64,000 nt of DNA from an uncultured Ruminococcus sp. (GTDB lineage: Bacteria; Bacillota; Clostridia; Oscillospirales; Ruminococcaceae), in NCBI GenBank assembly GCA_947624255.1, contig CANQJO010000007.1, positions 18,761-82,760 on the forward strand, written 5' to 3'. Below, piece by piece: positions 34,934-43,669 of the stretch (within the stretch, counting starts at the first letter, position 1; every line of letters begins with the position of its first letter). The notes under the pieces are model-generated. The model made no database searches. It was not told where the DNA came from and worked only from the letters and a program-made list of their open reading frames with translations. The position numbers and the translations under genes are program-made.

Positions 34934-37672
34934 ATGAGTATCTTCAACTTTGACAAAAATCCCCCGGAGCTGAGCCGTGACTGGAAAGTATTTCAGCAGT
35001 TTGTGGGCAATATCGGTGCTTTCACATATATTGCCAAGGATAAAGCTGCCTATTTTGATGAAGCTGCCTGCCGTATGCTTTGCTGCCACAGCGAAAAGCT
35101 CAACGAATTTGAGTTTTTCAATCTCCTTGAAAAAATATCAAAATCACCCGTTGAAGGCCAGAAGCATATCTACCGCTTTAACGAAAACAGCACAACAAAA
35201 TATATCAAAATGAATATCTACGAAAGCAGCGATGAATGGCTCGGATTTATTCAGGATTTCACACGCCAATTCTCGGCAGCAGACAATGAGAATAATTTTA
35301 TGGAATACGACCCGGTAACGAGACTTCCCTCTTTTCCGTCATTCTCTCAGGTGATAAAGAAAATTCTGCCGGAGGTCGAAAGCTGCTGCCTTGCAACGCT
35401 CTACATCAACGGTATAGACAAGCTCGGTTCATACCTTACCGTAGACAACACCAACAACTGCATTACCTCTGTGGCTGAGGCATTGAAGAGTTTCACCGGC
35501 GATAATGTCATCATAGGCTCAAAATCAAATTATGAGATATGCGTATTCTTCAGAAACTGCGATAAAATGAGTGTTTACAATACCCTTAACAGTATGGACG
35601 AGGCAGTCCGGAGCTGTGTTCTCACCGATGATTTCGGCGAAATAATAGATATCTCCGATAAGGGGCAGCTCAGTCTCTCTATCGGCTGCGCATCATATCC
35701 GAAAGACGCATCTGATTTCAATATGCTTGTGAATTACTCCGAATTTGCACTGTACGAGGTACGCTCTGATAAACGCAGCGTAATAAACCGGTTCTCCGAG
35801 GAGAACTACATCCGTGAAAAGGACTCCTACAGAAATGCTCAGCTGTTTTCACGCATAATTCTTGAAAACCTCCTTACATATTACGTTCAGCCCATCGTTG
35901 AGACACGTACCGGCGAGATCGTCGCATATGAGGCTCTCATGAGAACTACGGGCGATATAAAAATGACTCCCACGCAGATACTGAAGATCGCACAGGAGCA
36001 TAACAATCTCTATGCTATCGAACAGCTCACATTTTTCAATACGCTGAAGCTCCTCAGTGATAATCAGCACATTTTTGAGAATAAAAAACTCTTTATAAAC
36101 TGCATGACAAATGCGCTCCTTTCTGATGACGACTTCAATGACTTGTATCTCACATTCGGCGAGCTTATAGAAAAAACCGTCATTGAGATCGTCGAGGACA
36201 ATGATGCATCTGCCGCTGATCTGGAAATTCTGAAAAAACGCTGCGGTCTGACGCACGCTCAGCTTGCTATTGACGATTACGGCACAGGATATTCCAACAC
36301 CTCAAACCTGCTGAAATACTCGCCGGATTACGTAAAGATCGACCGTTCGCTCATCAGCGATATCCATAACGATATGAAAAAACAGCAGCTTGTGGCATCG
36401 GTCATAGAATTCTGCCACGACAATCAGATACAATCCCTTGCCGAGGGCGTTGAGACAGCACACGAGCTGAAAACCGTTATACGTCTGGGAGTTGACCTCA
36501 TTCAGGGATATTATACCTCAAAGCCAAAGCCGCTCTTCCTCAACAGCATCGCCGGAGACATAAAGGACGAGATCATCAGAACGAATCTCGAAACACGTCC
36601 CGACGGTATGAGAAAGATCTACAGCTCAAGAAACGATACCGAAATAGATATCGTTCAGCTTGCTCTTGAAAAATATACCGATATCCACGTTTATCAGAGT
36701 AAGCTCACTATTGTGGGCGATCCCGATCAGGCTGTGAAGATGAATATTTCCGTCATGGATAATCATAGCTGCGAGATCACGCTCAAAAACGTCAATATCA
36801 TCAGCAGCAACAGCAAGCCCACTATCTCAGTCGGAGAATACGCCCGTCTGGTGCTTAATGTTGTCAAAACAAACAAGCTGAGCTACTCCGGTATCTATGT
36901 TCCCATGGGATCACAGTTTGAACTCACCGGAAAAGGAAGCCTCTCCATTGACTGTTATGCCTCCGAGGGCATAGGCATCGGAAATGACTACGATCACGGC
37001 TATGGCGATATCACTATAAATATGTCAGGCAGCCTTGAAATGATCTCAAACAGCGATGACACGCTCTGCATCGGCGGAGGCTACAATAACGATGAATCTG
37101 AAATAAAGCTCCTCTCGGGCAATGTTGATATCTCAATGTATGCTCACAATGGTCTTGCTATCGGAAGCTTCAACGGCGGTGCAATAATAGATATCTCTGA
37201 AAACTGTAAGCTGAATATGATGGTATCCGGAATAAAGGTCGCTGCTATCGGCTGCTGCACCGGAGAGGCAAATATAACTTCTGCCGCTGATATTGTTATG
37301 TCCTGCTCAGGAGCTCAGGCTCTCGGTATCGGAGTTATGGACGAGGGAGAGGGCAATATCCTCATAAAAAAAGGCAAGATAAGAATAAAAACACGTTCTG
37401 CAAAGCAATCCTGCATCGGCACTTCCGGAGGCGTTATGAATATCAAGATCAAGAATGCGGACATCGCTGTAGATTCCGAAGGTGACGAAGTGACCTGCAT
37501 CGGCGATCCGAAAGGCGGCGGCAGCATTTCTATCATAGATTCTGCCGTGAATATGAGTATTCTCGCCGGAACACCGATCGACCTCTCAGCAGGATCAAAT
37601 GAGGTACAGATAAAAAATTCCTCTGTAAACTCAATAATAAATAATAAAAAAATAACCCATAACAATAATTAA
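34934..37672 (+). CDS. Degenerate GGDEF-EAL protein with C-terminal beta-helix-like repeats
   Basis: About 912 residues from the ATG at 34934 (GGAG upstream). No membrane helix or signal peptide is seen. Order: small N-terminal sensor-like region (1-120); degenerate GGDEF-like domain (about 125-290, no GGDEF signature); EAL domain (about 300-535) with EALMR, INCMTN, DDYGTGYSN, VKIDRS and AEGVE, so probably still a cyclic-di-GMP phosphodiesterase or receptor; then about 330 residues of repeating short strands rich in Gly, Ile and Asn (for example IGIGN, CIGGGYNN, AIGSFNGG, CIGTSGG). That tail resembles secreted carbohydrate-binding beta-helix domains and is unusual on a cytoplasmic EAL protein. 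Confidence 0.88.
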   Translation: MSIFNFDKNPPELSRDWKVFQQFVGNIGAFTYIAKDKAAYFDEAACRMLCCHSEKLNEFEFFNLLEKISKSPVEGQKHIYRFNENSTTKYIKMNIYESSDEWLGFIQDFTRQFSAADNENNFMEYDPVTRLPSFPSFSQVIKKILPEVESCCLATLYINGIDKLGSYLTVDNTNNCITSVAEALKSFTGDNVIIGSKSNYEICVFFRNCDKMSVYNTLNSMDEAVRSCVLTDDFGEIIDISDKGQLSLSIGCASYPKDASDFNMLVNYSEFALYEVRSDKRSVINRFSEENYIREKDSYRNAQLFSRIILENLLTYYVQPIVETRTGEIVAYEALMRTTGDIKMTPTQILKIAQEHNNLYAIEQLTFFNTLKLLSDNQHIFENKKLFINCMTNALLSDDDFNDLYLTFGELIEKTVIEIVEDNDASAADLEILKKRCGLTHAQLAIDDYGTGYSNTSNLLKYSPDYVKIDRSLISDIHNDMKKQQLVASVIEFCHDNQIQSLAEGVETAHELKTVIRLGVDLIQGYYTSKPKPLFLNSIAGDIKDEIIRTNLETRPDGMRKIYSSRNDTEIDIVQLALEKYTDIHVYQSKLTIVGDPDQAVKMNISVMDNHSCEITLKNVNIISSNSKPTISVGEYARLVLNVVKTNKLSYSGIYVPMGSQFELTGKGSLSIDCYASEGIGIGNDYDHGYGDITINMSGSLEMISNSDDTLCIGGGYNNDESEIKLLSGNVDISMYAHNGLAIGSFNGGAIIDISENCKLNMMVSGIKVAAIGCCTGEANITSAADIVMSCSGAQALGIGVMDEGEGNILIKKGKIRIKTRSAKQSCIGTSGGVMNIKIKNADIAVDSEGDEVTCIGDPKGGGSISIIDSAVNMSILAGTPIDLSAGSNEVQIKNSSVNSIINNKKITHNNN

Positions 37673-37688
37673 AAAGGCTGGTAATAAT

Positions 37689-38783
37689 ATGAAATTAGGC
37701 ATGGTAGGACTCCCGAATGTGGGCAAGAGCACACTTTTCAATGCACTGACAAATGCCGGAGCAGAATCGGCAAACTATCCATTCTGCACTATTGAGAAAA
37801 ATGTGGGCATCGTTTCTGTTCCCGATGAGCGTCTTGATAAGCTCGCTGAAATGTATGACCCCGATAAATTTACTCCCGCAACTCTTGAATTTGTGGATAT
37901 CGCCGGACTCGTCCGTGGTGCATCAAAGGGCGAGGGACTGGGCAATAAGTTCCTTGCGGATATCCGTGAGGTCGATGCGATCGTTCATGTTGTGCGCTGT
38001 TTTGACGATCCAAATATTATCCACGTTGACGGGAGCATTGATCCTCTCAGAGATATCGAGACTATTGATCTGGAGCTGATCTTCTCTGACGTTGAGATCG
38101 TGGAGCGCCGTCTTGACAGAGCAAAAAAGGCTGCCAAGGGAGATAAGAAATATCTTGCGGAAACAGATCTTCTCGAACGTCTGAAATCTCATCTTGAAGA
38201 CGGACATTCCGCAAGATCGTTTGACTTCACCGATGACGAGCGTGACATGATAAAGGACGCTCCTCTGCTTTCGGCAAAGCCTGTGATCTATGCCGCAAAC
38301 CTCAGCGAAGAAGACTTCACCAACAACATAGATACAAATGAGAATCTCAGAAAAGTCCGTGAACACGCCGAAAAAGACCGCTCAGCCGTTCTTCCGATAT
38401 GCGCTCAGATAGAGGCTGAGATCTCCGATATGAGTGAGGAGGACAAGCAGATGTTCCTCGGTGAACTGGGACTTGAGGTCTCGGGACTTAACCGCATAAT
38501 CAAGGAGGGATATGCACTTCTCGGACTGATCTCCTACCTGACCGCAGGCAAACAGGAGGTCAGGGCATGGACTATCACCAAGGGAACAAAAGCTCCGCAG
38601 GCTGCCGGAAAGATACACACCGATTTTGAGAAGGGCTTTATATGTGCGGAGGTCATTTCGTTTGACGATCTTATGAGCTGCGGCAGTATGACTGCTGCCA
38701 AGGAAAAAGGACTTGTACGTCTCGAGGGCAAGGATTACGTGATGCAGGACGGCGATATAGTGCTGTTCAGGTTCAATGTATGA
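37689..38783 (+). CDS. ychF: YchF/Obg-like NTPase
   Basis: A 364-residue P-loop protein, full length for the family, which prefers ATP and binds the ribosome. The G1 loop is GLPNVGKSTLFNALT, the G3 region DIAGLVRGASKGEGLGN, the altered specificity loop is near YAANLSEED, and the C-terminal TGS-like domain ends KDYVMQDGDIVLFRFNV. It follows the EAL gene by 16 bases with only a weak ribosome-binding site. Confidence 0.97.
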   Translation: MKLGMVGLPNVGKSTLFNALTNAGAESANYPFCTIEKNVGIVSVPDERLDKLAEMYDPDKFTPATLEFVDIAGLVRGASKGEGLGNKFLADIREVDAIVHVVRCFDDPNIIHVDGSIDPLRDIETIDLELIFSDVEIVERRLDRAKKAAKGDKKYLAETDLLERLKSHLEDGHSARSFDFTDDERDMIKDAPLLSAKPVIYAANLSEEDFTNNIDTNENLRKVREHAEKDRSAVLPICAQIEAEISDMSEEDKQMFLGELGLEVSGLNRIIKEGYALLGLISYLTAGKQEVRAWTITKGTKAPQAAGKIHTDFEKGFICAEVISFDDLMSCGSMTAAKEKGLVRLEGKDYVMQDGDIVLFRFNV

Positions 38784-38817
38784 TGAATACGTAAAAATTC
38801 AGAAATATCGCAATAAA

Positions 38818-38847
38818 AATGGACGGCTCAGCTCCGTCCATTCTTTA
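38818..38847 (+). terminator. Terminator between ychF and the convergent GH105 gene
   Basis: Stem AATGGACGG / CCGTCCATT followed by CTTTA. It overlaps the stop codon of the convergent GH105 gene and may work in both directions. Confidence 0.72.
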
Positions 38848-39964
38848 TGTATTCAGTGTAAGCCATTATCAGCGGAGCTATACCTTTTCCGTCATTTGTG
38901 ACGACTTTTTCGCCGAGATAATATCCGGCAGAGCCGTCACGCTGTGCAGATCCGCCAAGACCTGCCGTGAGACAGATGTTTCCAAGCACAGGAGCATCAT
39001 TTTCCCTCAGCTCAACGTATTTCTCCGATACAGTCAGGAGCGCACTTCTGCCCGATGCAGCGATATCCGCACCGACAGCACCGAGCCGATATGCTTTCAT
39101 TGCCGCATATGCAAAAAGCAGCGTACCGCTTGTTTCAACATAATTTTTGGGGAGCTTTGTTTTCGCCGGAAGCTGCATAAGCAGATCATCCGATGTCATA
39201 CAACGAGACAGCGCAGTAAGCAGCTCGCAAAGCATTTCACAGCAGAACTCCCTTGCCGTTCCCTTTGGTGTAAAATCAAGGATATCGGCAATTGCCGCAC
39301 AAAGCCAGCCCATAGAGCGCAGCCAGAACTCTCCCGAAAGACCTGTCCGCTTGTCTGCCCAAGGCATGGAGCGAGACTCATCATAGCCGTGATAATATAA
39401 TCCCTTGCCGGGATCACGCATCAGCCGGCGGATATTTTCAAGCTGACGGATAACATCGCTCATCATGTCTTTCCCGGAGATCATACCGTACTCCGCCATG
39501 AACGGGAATACCATATATGAACCGTCAAGCCATATCTGATGCGGATATATCTCCTTATGCCGGAAGCTGCCGCAGTTAAGGCGAGGCTGTTCTTCAAGGT
39601 GTGAGGCAAGTATCTCCACTGCTCTTTCAAAGCGTCTGTCGGCAGATCTGAAGAAAATCAGATTTTTTGCACCGTTAAAATTATCAAGATTATGATCCGC
39701 ATAATTCATCGTTAAGATATCTCCGTCCGGAGAAACGTAATATTTAAGAAAATCAGCGGCATATGCCAAAAGCCGGTCATCTCCGCTGACCTCGTGAAGC
39801 ATGGTGACAGCTTTTATCATGCAGTTGTCGATGTAATTCCAGCGGGGAGGTCTGCCGAAGATCATATTCTCTTTGTTCCAGAGAGGCTTTCCGGGCGCAG
39901 AGGGCAGGACAAGCATCTCAATATACGCTTTAACGATCGTTTCAAGTCTTTCCGTATCAGTCAT
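38828..39964 (-). CDS. GH105 unsaturated rhamnogalacturonyl hydrolase-like enzyme
   Basis: A 378-residue cytoplasmic enzyme of the GH88/GH105 alpha-barrel group, resembling B. subtilis YesR and YteR. Supporting segments: IYPHQIWLDGSYMVFPFMAE, WLRSMGWLCAAIADIL, VETSGTLLFAYAAMKAYRLG and KGIAPLIMAYTE. These enzymes remove the unsaturated sugar left at the end of rhamnogalacturonan oligomers by lyases. It overlaps the second permease gene by 4 bases and is the last gene of an importer operon, so the substrate probably arrives through that importer. Confidence 0.88.
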   Translation of the reverse strand: MTDTERLETIVKAYIEMLVLPSAPGKPLWNKENMIFGRPPRWNYIDNCMIKAVTMLHEVSGDDRLLAYAADFLKYYVSPDGDILTMNYADHNLDNFNGAKNLIFFRSADRRFERAVEILASHLEEQPRLNCGSFRHKEIYPHQIWLDGSYMVFPFMAEYGMISGKDMMSDVIRQLENIRRLMRDPGKGLYYHGYDESRSMPWADKRTGLSGEFWLRSMGWLCAAIADILDFTPKGTAREFCCEMLCELLTALSRCMTSDDLLMQLPAKTKLPKNYVETSGTLLFAYAAMKAYRLGAVGADIAASGRSALLTVSEKYVELRENDAPVLGNICLTAGLGGSAQRDGSAGYYLGEKVVTNDGKGIAPLIMAYTEYIKNGRS

Positions 39965-40788
39965 CCCGATATACCTCCTGAAGTGATACTATTGATGAAT
40001 TTTTTCTGTGCAAGAGCAAAAACTGCAATTGAGGGGATAAGTCCTATCACGGACATTGCTATGATCTTCCCCTGTTCGTAACCCTGTCCGGTGCTGTCAA
40101 CAGAGAGTCTCAATGCAAGTGAAAGCGGATAGTTCTCAACGGACTGTATCATTATCAACGGCTGCAGAAATTCATTCATCGTCCGGAGAAATGTAAACAC
40201 GGCGATCGTCACCACTGCCGGCTGTATACACGGCAAAAGTATGTATACGAGTGCTTTTATCGAGCCGCAGCCGTCAATGCGTGCCGCCTCGTCCATTTCA
40301 ACGGGAATGCTCCTGAAAAAGCGAATGAGTATGAACACGAACATTCCCTCGCAGGCAAACAGCCACGGAACAGTCAGCGGAATATACGTATCGAGCAAGT
40401 GCAGCCTGCTCCACATAAAATATGACGGCATTATCGTTACTATGGAGGGCATGAACATTCCTATCATAAGCAGGGCATAGAAAAATCTCTTGAACGGAAA
40501 ATCAAACCTTGCAAAGCCGTATGCCACCACTACCGATGAAATTAAAGCAAAGACCGTCCGGGGAATTATTATCCCGAATGTATTGAGAAAATAATGTCCC
40601 ATTGTGTATGGTGTCACCGTCTGCCATGCGTTTCGGTACACCTGTAGGTCTATACTCCGGGGAATAAACCACACTGACGAAAATATCTCCTCATTTGTCT
40701 TGAATGACGCTCCCACCAGCCATAGGAGAGGATACAGCATAATTATCACTCCTGCTGAAAGGATCAGATATATGGGGAGCTTTTTCAT
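39961..40788 (-). CDS. Sugar ABC importer permease (MalG/YesQ type)
   Basis: A 275-residue permease with six membrane helices and the EAA loop EMDEAARIDGCGSIKALVYILLP, the contact site for the ATPase. It belongs to the carbohydrate uptake CUT1 group. Order in the operon matches yesOPQR of Bacillus, so the transported sugar is probably a rhamnogalacturonan fragment. No ATPase gene is present; such systems usually share MsmX-type ATPase encoded elsewhere. Both ends overlap neighbours by 4 bases. Confidence 0.92.
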   Translation of the reverse strand: MKKLPIYLILSAGVIIMLYPLLWLVGASFKTNEEIFSSVWFIPRSIDLQVYRNAWQTVTPYTMGHYFLNTFGIIIPRTVFALISSVVVAYGFARFDFPFKRFFYALLMIGMFMPSIVTIMPSYFMWSRLHLLDTYIPLTVPWLFACEGMFVFILIRFFRSIPVEMDEAARIDGCGSIKALVYILLPCIQPAVVTIAVFTFLRTMNEFLQPLIMIQSVENYPLSLALRLSVDSTGQGYEQGKIIAMSVIGLIPSIAVFALAQKKFINSITSGGISG

Positions 40789-41669
40789 TTTCTCTCACCT
40801 CTGCTTACAAGATGCATTACTCCCACCACAACAGCTATCATCACAAAAAGCACCCATGATACTGCGTTTGCATATCCTGCATTGTGATATGTGAACATTT
40901 CGTCGTAGATGAGCATTCCCACAGTGTATGTGCTTCTGAGCGGTCCGCCTCCCGTTATCATGTAAGGAGCGTTGAACTCCTGAAGCGCAGAAATGGTCTG
41001 TAGTACAAGATTTATGAACATTACTCCACGAAGCTGCGGAAGCGTTATATGTAAAAATCCTCTCCAAAAGCCGCAGCCGTCAACACGTGCAGCCTCATAC
41101 TGCTCTGTGGGGATATCACGAAGTGCGGTAAGAAATATCAGCATAGTTGAGCCGAACTCCCACAGCCGCAGCAGTACCAATATGAACAGTGCATTATTTG
41201 GACTGCCGTACCAGCTCACGGGCGAGAGACCGATCATTTCAAGGAATTGGTCGACAAGTCCGTTTGCAGTGAAAAGATACTGCCACATTATCACCACCGA
41301 GAGATTTGCTCCCAAAATGGATGGTATGTAGAATATTGTCCTGTAAACGCCCATGCCTTTTATTTCCGCATTCAGCAGAAGCGCTGTCATGAGCGATACA
41401 ACAAGTTTCAGCGGTACGAGTATCAGCGCATATTTCAGCGTGACTTTCACTGCTTTGATAAATCTGTCATCGGCAGACATTTTTCTGAAATTATCCGCTC
41501 CGATAAATTCCGGAGCGTGTATGCCGTCGTAATCGGTAAGTCCCAGAGCAAATGAGCAAATGAACGGATAAAGTGTAAACAGCAGAAATCCCACTATAAA
41601 CGGCGATATGAGAAGCAGTCCCGTAAATCTGCTCACTCCTACGGGATTATTGTATCTGCGTGCTTTCAT
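40785..41669 (-). CDS. Sugar ABC importer permease (MalF/YesP type)
   Basis: A 294-residue permease with six helices; EAA loop EQYEAARVDGCGFWRGFLHITLP. It pairs with the following permease to form the membrane channel. It overlaps the binding-protein gene and the next permease by 4 bases each. Confidence 0.92.
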   Translation of the reverse strand: MKARRYNNPVGVSRFTGLLLISPFIVGFLLFTLYPFICSFALGLTDYDGIHAPEFIGADNFRKMSADDRFIKAVKVTLKYALILVPLKLVVSLMTALLLNAEIKGMGVYRTIFYIPSILGANLSVVIMWQYLFTANGLVDQFLEMIGLSPVSWYGSPNNALFILVLLRLWEFGSTMLIFLTALRDIPTEQYEAARVDGCGFWRGFLHITLPQLRGVMFINLVLQTISALQEFNAPYMITGGGPLRSTYTVGMLIYDEMFTYHNAGYANAVSWVLFVMIAVVVGVMHLVSRGERK

Positions 41670-42964
41670 TTCTTGAGTCTCTCCAGATACTCCGTTATCG
41701 AGCGGTAAAGCTCCTCCGCAGCAGTATCGGTATCAGATTCATTATATGAGACATTCTCTATTGCCGTGTTATAAAACTCTTTCATACGTGAAAGCTCCAT
41801 ATAAGGACTTATGGTGAGTGTATCCGCCTGCTCAAGCATTTCGTCATTCTGTTGTGCAAGCCCGGAAAGCATTCCGCTTTCTTCAAGTGCCTCCTCTGCA
41901 TAGCGTGATGCCGGTATGCCTCGTGTTGTTCCCAATATTTTTGCGCACTCGGTGTTATTCAGGAGAAAATCTACAAATGCTGCTGCCTCATCGGGGTGCT
42001 TTGTGTTTTTTGACACAGCATACAGCATCGAGGGCTTTATCATCCAGCCGCCTGTTTTTCCATTGTCTGAGAGCAGCGGTCCTGCTTCAAGAATTCCCTC
42101 CGGCAGCACAGATTCGTACTTGCCCACTGAGCTTCCCCATTCAAGGACTCCCGCTATCTTTCCGTCAATAAATTCCGGAGACTGATAAAGTGCCGCATTG
42201 CCGTCCTCATCGGTGCGTGTCTGTATGGTACGTATGACATGGTTATCCTCCATGCGCTTGTAAAAATCGAGAGCGCATTTGAGATCCTCCTGCGTAAAGC
42301 CGAGCCTGCCGTCCATGGTGATAAACTCTCTGCCTGTCTGCTGCTGGACGTAAACGACCGCAAGATACCACGCTGTTCCGCCGGATTGTATATCAAGGTC
42401 AAGAGGATACATATCGTGATCGCTGAATCTCTCTCCCAATGCGATGAGTTCGTCCCATGTTTTCGGATATGAGACGCCGAGGCTTTCATATACCTGTGAA
42501 TTGTAGAAAAGTCCCCTGCCGGTAACAGACACCGTAACAGCGTTGAGTCTGCCGTCTGCCTCTCCAAAGGAGAGTATATCATCGTCAAATCCGGAAAGAT
42601 CAAGACCGGGGAGCTGCCGGAGATCATAAAATCCCTCTCCGTCGGGAGACATTGTTATGAGCCAATCATAATTTATCTGCATGATATCCGGCTCGTTGCC
42701 GCTGCCCACCTGTGCTGTGACCTTTTCCGACCACCCCTCCCAACCGCCGTACTCCGGGATTATCGTTATTTCGGGATGGAGCTCATTCCACAGCTCAATG
42801 GCTTCGAGAGTAGCCGCATGGCGGTCATCTCCTCCCCACCACGAAAAGCGGAGACTGCATTTATCAAGTGTTCCATCAGGGGGAGTGATCTCCTGTTTTT
42901 TATCTCCGCAGGCTGAAAATGCCAATACACAGCTCATTGCTGCCGTAATAATATATCTCTTCAT
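41666..42964 (-). CDS. Sugar-binding lipoprotein of the ABC importer (YesO type)
   Basis: A 432-residue solute-binding protein of family 1. A lipoprotein signal (AFSAC, Cys19) anchors it outside the membrane. The mature start LRFSWWGGDDRHAATLEAIE is typical of these proteins, and WMIKPSMLYAVSKNTKHPDEAAAF is the conserved late segment. It captures an oligosaccharide for the two permeases encoded next. It lies 3 bases after the TetR regulator gene, so regulator and transporter are co-transcribed. Confidence 0.92.
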   Translation of the reverse strand: MKRYIITAAMSCVLAFSACGDKKQEITPPDGTLDKCSLRFSWWGGDDRHAATLEAIELWNELHPEITIIPEYGGWEGWSEKVTAQVGSGNEPDIMQINYDWLITMSPDGEGFYDLRQLPGLDLSGFDDDILSFGEADGRLNAVTVSVTGRGLFYNSQVYESLGVSYPKTWDELIALGERFSDHDMYPLDLDIQSGGTAWYLAVVYVQQQTGREFITMDGRLGFTQEDLKCALDFYKRMEDNHVIRTIQTRTDEDGNAALYQSPEFIDGKIAGVLEWGSSVGKYESVLPEGILEAGPLLSDNGKTGGWMIKPSMLYAVSKNTKHPDEAAAFVDFLLNNTECAKILGTTRGIPASRYAEEALEESGMLSGLAQQNDEMLEQADTLTISPYMELSRMKEFYNTAIENVSYNESDTDTAAEELYRSITEYLERLKK

Positions 42965-42967
42965 AGA

Positions 42968-43507
42968 CTAATCCTCAGTCATTATCCTCAGAATACCGTC
43001 CGAGAGCTTTTCGATGACCTCCAGAACAGATTTCACGCCGCTGTCGCAGTATTTGAAATATGTGTAATATCCCCCGTATATCAGAAAGCTCATGACCATG
43101 CGGCTTTGTATGCCGGGATCGTAATCGGGATAGACGCTGTGTATCAGGGACATCAGCTCATTTTCCAAGAGAGTTATAAAGCTTGCGCTCCGGCTGCCCT
43201 CAAACAGTATTTTTATCAGTTGTTCATTCACCACAAAGGCATCGGCAAGCTCTCTGATAAACAGCTTATTGTCACGCAGGACCTCCTCTGTATGTTCGAT
43301 CGAATTGAGCGTTGATCTGACTACCTCACGTTCAAGTGATTCCGAAAGGTCGTATATATCGTGATAGTGAAGATAAAACGTTGACTTGTTGATCTCTGCG
43401 ATATCAGCAAGTTCCTTGACTGTGATCTTCTCCAGCGGCTTACCGGCACGGAGTTTCAGAAAAGCATTTATGATATTGCGGCGTGTACGTTCAACACGCA
43501 TATCCAT
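42968..43507 (-). CDS. TetR-family regulator
   Basis: A 179-residue regulator. The N-terminal helix-turn-helix region is clear (RRNIINAFLKLRAGKPLEKITVKELADIAEINKSTFYLHY); the C-terminal ligand domain is not recognisable. It is the first gene of the importer-GH105 operon, preceded by AAGGAGGGG. In Bacillus the comparable genes are associated with AraC-type control; a TetR here is a difference. It probably controls its own operon and perhaps the divergent glgB through the dyad at 43546-43572. Confidence 0.88.
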   Translation of the reverse strand: MDMRVERTRRNIINAFLKLRAGKPLEKITVKELADIAEINKSTFYLHYHDIYDLSESLEREVVRSTLNSIEHTEEVLRDNKLFIRELADAFVVNEQLIKILFEGSRSASFITLLENELMSLIHSVYPDYDPGIQSRMVMSFLIYGGYYTYFKYCDSGVKSVLEVIEKLSDGILRIMTED

Positions 43508-43545
43508 AGCGAACCCCTCCTTATTGCAGTGAACTGTTAAATAGA

Positions 43546-43572
43546 CAATTAAAGACAGCAGTCTGATAATTG
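43546..43572. promoter_or_regulatory. Candidate TetR operator dyad
   Basis: Inverted repeat with outer arms CAATTA / TAATTG and inner arms AGAC / GTCT, about 40 bases upstream of the TetR ATG and just upstream of the glgB promoter. TetR proteins bind dyads of this kind beside their own gene; the pairing with this regulator is inferred. Confidence 0.4.
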
Positions 43573-43593
43573 ACTTGCGTTAAAAAATGACTA

Positions 43594-43622
43594 TTGAAAA
43601 TACGCCAAGATTACTATATAAT
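43594..43622 (+). promoter_or_regulatory. Promoter of glgB
   Basis: TTGAAA and TATAAT separated by 17 bases, about 47 bases before the glgB ATG. Confidence 0.75.
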
Positions 43623-43669
43623 AGATTATAGCAGAATAATCGACAAATGTCAATTACCGGAGTGATTCA

